From contig NC_067207.1 in the NCBI RefSeq assembly GCF_026262505.1, forward strand, positions 11,314,082-11,378,081: a stretch of DNA of 64,000 nucleotides, written 5' to 3'. The notes under the pieces were generated by a model. The model did not search any database. It worked only from the letters and a program-made list of their open reading frames with translations, and had not been told where the DNA came from. Source of the stretch: Trichomonas vaginalis G3 (lineage: Eukaryota; Parabasalia; Trichomonadida; Trichomonadidae). The stretch's first letter is position 1; every line of letters starts with the position of its first letter. The translations under genes and the position numbers were made by a program. This document shows, one piece after another, positions 61,244 to 64,000 of the stretch.

Positions 61244-61640
61244 AAGTTTCAATACAAAATTTCAATAATTTTTCATAATTTTGAAGAATGTAAGACATCC
61301 ATGAGTTATAATATTCCCAAACTTTCTAAATATCATAATCTTAGATCAAGATTTTGAAATTATGTTGCATTTGGAACAGCAGCATTAACAGTTTGGTTTC
61401 GAGATACCAAATTAAAAAAAAATTCTTCATCCTATATATATGATTGTTTTATATTTTTACTCAGTTTAACATATTTAATAATTTTGAATTTTAAAAAATG
61501 TCGAAGATTCATAATTTATTATTTCTGCTTTAAATTTTAGTTAAAATTAGGTGTATCTTGTTTGTCTTCTTATAGGCTATTTTTAATGGCGGATAATAGT
61601 GCCTGCAGTCTTGAATGGTTTAAAGAATTCCCACAAATCA
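61244..61640. repeat. Right half of the duplicated spacer
   Basis: Matches 19677-20080 with only a few differences. Follows the right target duplication of the Polinton and runs into the 3' end of copy D. Before the insertion it was continuous with 26906-27291. Confidence 0.85.
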
Positions 61641-63823
61641 AAGTTTGATTCTAAAATATCAATTTCTTTGCATAATGATGGATATTTTTCAGAGAATGTT
61701 TGATCTTTGCACTTTTCTGAATATTCAATGAAGTTAACCATGTTTGGTTCGAATGAATATGATTCTTTGTTTTGTTCTTTTTGTAGATACATACCACATC
61801 CAATGCAATATGGTGGTTCTTCTTGGTTTGTTTCAGACTCTTGTCTTTCAACTGGTAAAACTCTTGGCAAAACACGAGGTCTCTTTGGAACAGTTTGTTT
61901 AGAATTGTGAAGTTCGGCTGCGTGTGCTTTAGGCGGGTTAAATAGCCACCAAAAGTTTTCTTCTGCATCAGAATCTTTAACAGGTTTATTTAGCTTTTCA
62001 GTTGATGGAATTTCATCTTGAAGATAAACTGGGCTGCCTTTGCCTGGACCAAATAATTCACACAATTTAGGGAATAATTTGCAGAAATCATCACCATTAA
62101 CATCATAAATATCAGCATGACGAATACGTGGATAGTGAGCGGATACATCATCTGGATCAAATTCCTTCCATAAACTGTTTTCTTCTGGTAAACGAACACC
62201 GGTATCAACAAGTTGAAGAGGTTTCTTTTCTTGACCATTAAGAACATCTAATCCTGGACGGCGCTTACCTGCGGCATGGACTTTAGTAGGAATGAAATAG
62301 CCTAATGACATGCATAGATAAGTATGTTCTTTATAGAAAGTTGGGTCTTTGCACTTATCTCCAAGTGTACTGAAACTGTTAGATTTAGAATTGTGAAGTT
62401 CGTCTGCGTGTGCTTTAGGTGGGAAAAATAGCGACCAAAAGTTTTCTTCTGGTGAATGAACATCTATATCAGATTCTTTATGGGATTTCTTCATGGATTT
62501 GGAATCATCTTCAAATTTGGCTTTATCCGGACCAAAAATGCCTAATGAATTGCATTGTTGAACATGTTGTAGATAGAATGTTAAGTTTTTGCAATTTTTT
62601 GCATAAGAAGACAAATCATTAGTTCTTAAACTAGGACGTGATAACTTTGGAATAGTTGCTCTGGCATTTTGTTCTTTTTGTGATATAATGCCACACCATG
62701 GACAAATTGTTCCATCTGAATTTGGAGTTGAATGTTCACTGTTGGTATCTGAAATGAATTTCATACGTTGATGCTTTTCAGAATGTTTTCCTGTTTGTGA
62801 ATGATCACCTGTATCTAAAGATTTATAAAGTTTCGAATCTTTTGGACGACCAGGGGAATAGAAGGCTGATCCTTGTCCAAGCAAACCAGCACAATCCGAT
62901 GCATTGGTGCACGTTTGTTGACTTGGGTAATCAACTGGCTCTTCTGTTTTTTCTGTTTGTTCTTCAAGTAAAAGTTGATCTTTTGATGGTGCAGTGTCTT
63001 TTTGAGTTGTCTGTTCAATGTTGGTATATGGGGGTTGTAATGTTTGTTTGCTTGTTTGTGATTCTTCCTGACTTTTAACAAAATAGGAATTAGCTTGATC
63101 TTTTGGTGATGTAAAGCCGCACCATGGACATATTTCTTTATCTAAGACTTCGTTTGTTTGTGATTCTTCCTGACTGTTAACAAAATATGAATAAGAATCT
63201 TTGTAACGACGTGAAGGTGCTGCAGATGTTTTTGTTTTTGGAGTGAAGTATTTCCACAAATCAAAGTTTGATTCTAAAGTATCAATTTCTTTGCATAAAG
63301 ATGGATATTTTTCAGAGAATCTTTGATCTTGGCACTTTTCCAGATAATCAGCAAGGTTAACCATGTTTGGTGTGAATGAAGCTAATGGTTTAACTTCTTC
63401 TTTTTGTAGATACATACCACATCCAATGCAATATGGTGACTCTTCTTGGTTTATTTCAGATTCTTGTTTTTCAACTGGTAAAACTCTTAAAACAGAACGA
63501 GGTTGAGGACGTTTACCTGCGATAGAGGGTCTGTTTTTGGTATTAGTAAAAACTGTTCTTTGTTGAAGACGATCATCATACGCCATTGTGTCTTTGGGAG
63601 AGAAGTGTCTGAAGAGAGGCTTGTCTGTGCGTAACTTAAAGCCAGTATTAATAAGTTTAAGTGGTTTCAAATTTTCGACGGAAATTTTATTTTCTGAATT
63701 TATCTCCGTTGTGGCTTGATTTTGCTTGGGAGTGGATGAAATCGGATTTGCTTGAGAATCCATGCTACGCGGGGTAAAAATATCATCAACAATAGCTTGA
63801 TTTAAACAAAGAAAGAAAAACAT
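61583..63823 (-). CDS. Cysteine-motif mosaic protein, copy D (longest)
   Basis: 746 aa and the most complete member. Module order: MFFFLCLNQA, LKPLKLINTG, CIGCGMYLQKEE, EKCQDQRFSEKYPSLCKE, CPWCGFTSPKDQ, TCTNASDCAGLLGQGSAFY, CPWCGIISQKEQ, KNCKNLTFYLQHVQQC, DKCKDPTFYKEHTYLC, LQLVDTGVRLPE, FCKLFPKLCELFGPGKGSP, NFWWLFNPPKAHAAELHN, CIGCGMYLQKEQ, and EKCKDQTFSEKYPSLCKE ending in TAGTIIRH. The CIGCG plus EKCKDQ pair occurs twice, so the protein begins and ends with the same unit, consistent with growth by internal duplication. It shares long identical stretches with C, its N-terminus with A and its C-terminus with B. Upstream of the ATG is a run of eight T. Function unknown; secreted or surface role is inference. 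Confidence 0.75.
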   Translation of the reverse strand: MFFFLCLNQAIVDDIFTPRSMDSQANPISSTPKQNQATTEINSENKISVENLKPLKLINTGFKLRTDKPLFRHFSPKDTMAYDDRLQQRTVFTNTKNRPSIAGKRPQPRSVLRVLPVEKQESEINQEESPYCIGCGMYLQKEEVKPLASFTPNMVNLADYLEKCQDQRFSEKYPSLCKEIDTLESNFDLWKYFTPKTKTSAAPSRRYKDSYSYFVNSQEESQTNEVLDKEICPWCGFTSPKDQANSYFVKSQEESQTSKQTLQPPYTNIEQTTQKDTAPSKDQLLLEEQTEKTEEPVDYPSQQTCTNASDCAGLLGQGSAFYSPGRPKDSKLYKSLDTGDHSQTGKHSEKHQRMKFISDTNSEHSTPNSDGTICPWCGIISQKEQNARATIPKLSRPSLRTNDLSSYAKNCKNLTFYLQHVQQCNSLGIFGPDKAKFEDDSKSMKKSHKESDIDVHSPEENFWSLFFPPKAHADELHNSKSNSFSTLGDKCKDPTFYKEHTYLCMSLGYFIPTKVHAAGKRRPGLDVLNGQEKKPLQLVDTGVRLPEENSLWKEFDPDDVSAHYPRIRHADIYDVNGDDFCKLFPKLCELFGPGKGSPVYLQDEIPSTEKLNKPVKDSDAEENFWWLFNPPKAHAAELHNSKQTVPKRPRVLPRVLPVERQESETNQEEPPYCIGCGMYLQKEQNKESYSFEPNMVNFIEYSEKCKDQTFSEKYPSLCKEIDILESNFDLWEFFKPFKTAGTIIRH

Positions 63824-63880
63824 GAAAAAAAATTGTCAAAACCGAAATCATTTTCAATTGATAACTAATTAACAAATTAC

Positions 63881-63911
<31 letters not shown>

Positions 63912-64000
63912 TAGTGGGGCTTCCAGGGGCTGCGCCCCTTCTAGCCCTGAAGATGTTTAGTATAAATGAAGTTTTTATTCGGAAAATTGTTAGTCTTCTG
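63824..64000. other. Upstream region of copy D broken by a poly-A tract
   Basis: 63824-63880 matches the region upstream of copies A and C. At a run of about 29 A (63881-63909) the similarity stops and a GC-richer unrelated sequence begins, with the palindromic AGGGGCTGCGCCCCT near 63926-63940. It could be an insertion with a poly-A end, or an assembly join. Confidence 0.55.

Noticed and set aside
1-64000. tRNA or rRNA genes
   Set aside because: No cloverleaf-like or rRNA-like conserved stretches were recognised on either strand by eye. A covariance search would be needed to exclude them.

Overview
The window is very AT-rich. It carries intron-less protist genes (a WNK/NRBP-type pseudokinase, a PP1-type phosphatase, an ankyrin protein, an SLC35F6-like transporter), several stop codons that run into TAAA, and a dense load of DNA transposons including a Polinton/Maverick. 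This points to a parabasalid (trichomonad) genome, probably Tritrichomonas or a relative; the genus is inference.

Layout. 0.2-15.4 kb is host sequence: seven intron-less genes separated by long AT-rich spacers. The spacers hold a 1.3 kb long-inverted-repeat element (6294-7592) and two small elements with GGG termini at TTAA-like sites (12907-13425, 13697-14742). A 1.6 kb element with an 8-bp target duplication follows at 15601-17185. From 17.5 to 27.3 kb, and again at 61.6-63.8 kb, lie four minus-strand members of a lineage-specific family of cysteine-motif proteins. They are mosaics of the same modules, and the intergenic spacer between two of them is duplicated almost identically.

27292-61237 is one 34 kb Polinton/Maverick inserted in the duplicated spacer. 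It has a 6-bp AACGGC target duplication, AG...CT ends and TIRs of about 0.36 kb; the uninterrupted site survives at 19.67 kb. A Mutator-like transposon (27448-40384, TTAA target duplication) sits in the left TIR. The transposase gene of that transposon is split by a third element (29418-39354, 5-bp ACGAC duplication, 1.3 kb TIRs) carrying an SF3 primase-type helicase, a NUMOD4/HNH endonuclease and a 3.5 kb satellite array with repeated palindromes. The Polinton proper then runs from 40.4 to 61.2 kb. Its left arm (plus strand) has capsid, packaging ATPase, structural and fibre genes. In the centre is a primase-helicase gene bracketed by inverted repeat arrays. Its right arm (minus strand) has integrase and protein-primed DNA polymerase remains. 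Several genes look whole (capsid, primase-helicase), but others are in pieces, so the copy is broken overall, with roughly ten breaks.

How it fits together. The insertion order can be read from the target duplications: host duplication, then Polinton, then Mutator-like element, then helicase/HNH element. The innermost element and the Polinton share a related helicase gene and the same ~117-bp repeat family. This suggests past exchange of a replication module between two unrelated-looking mobile elements, and it is the most interesting signal in the window.
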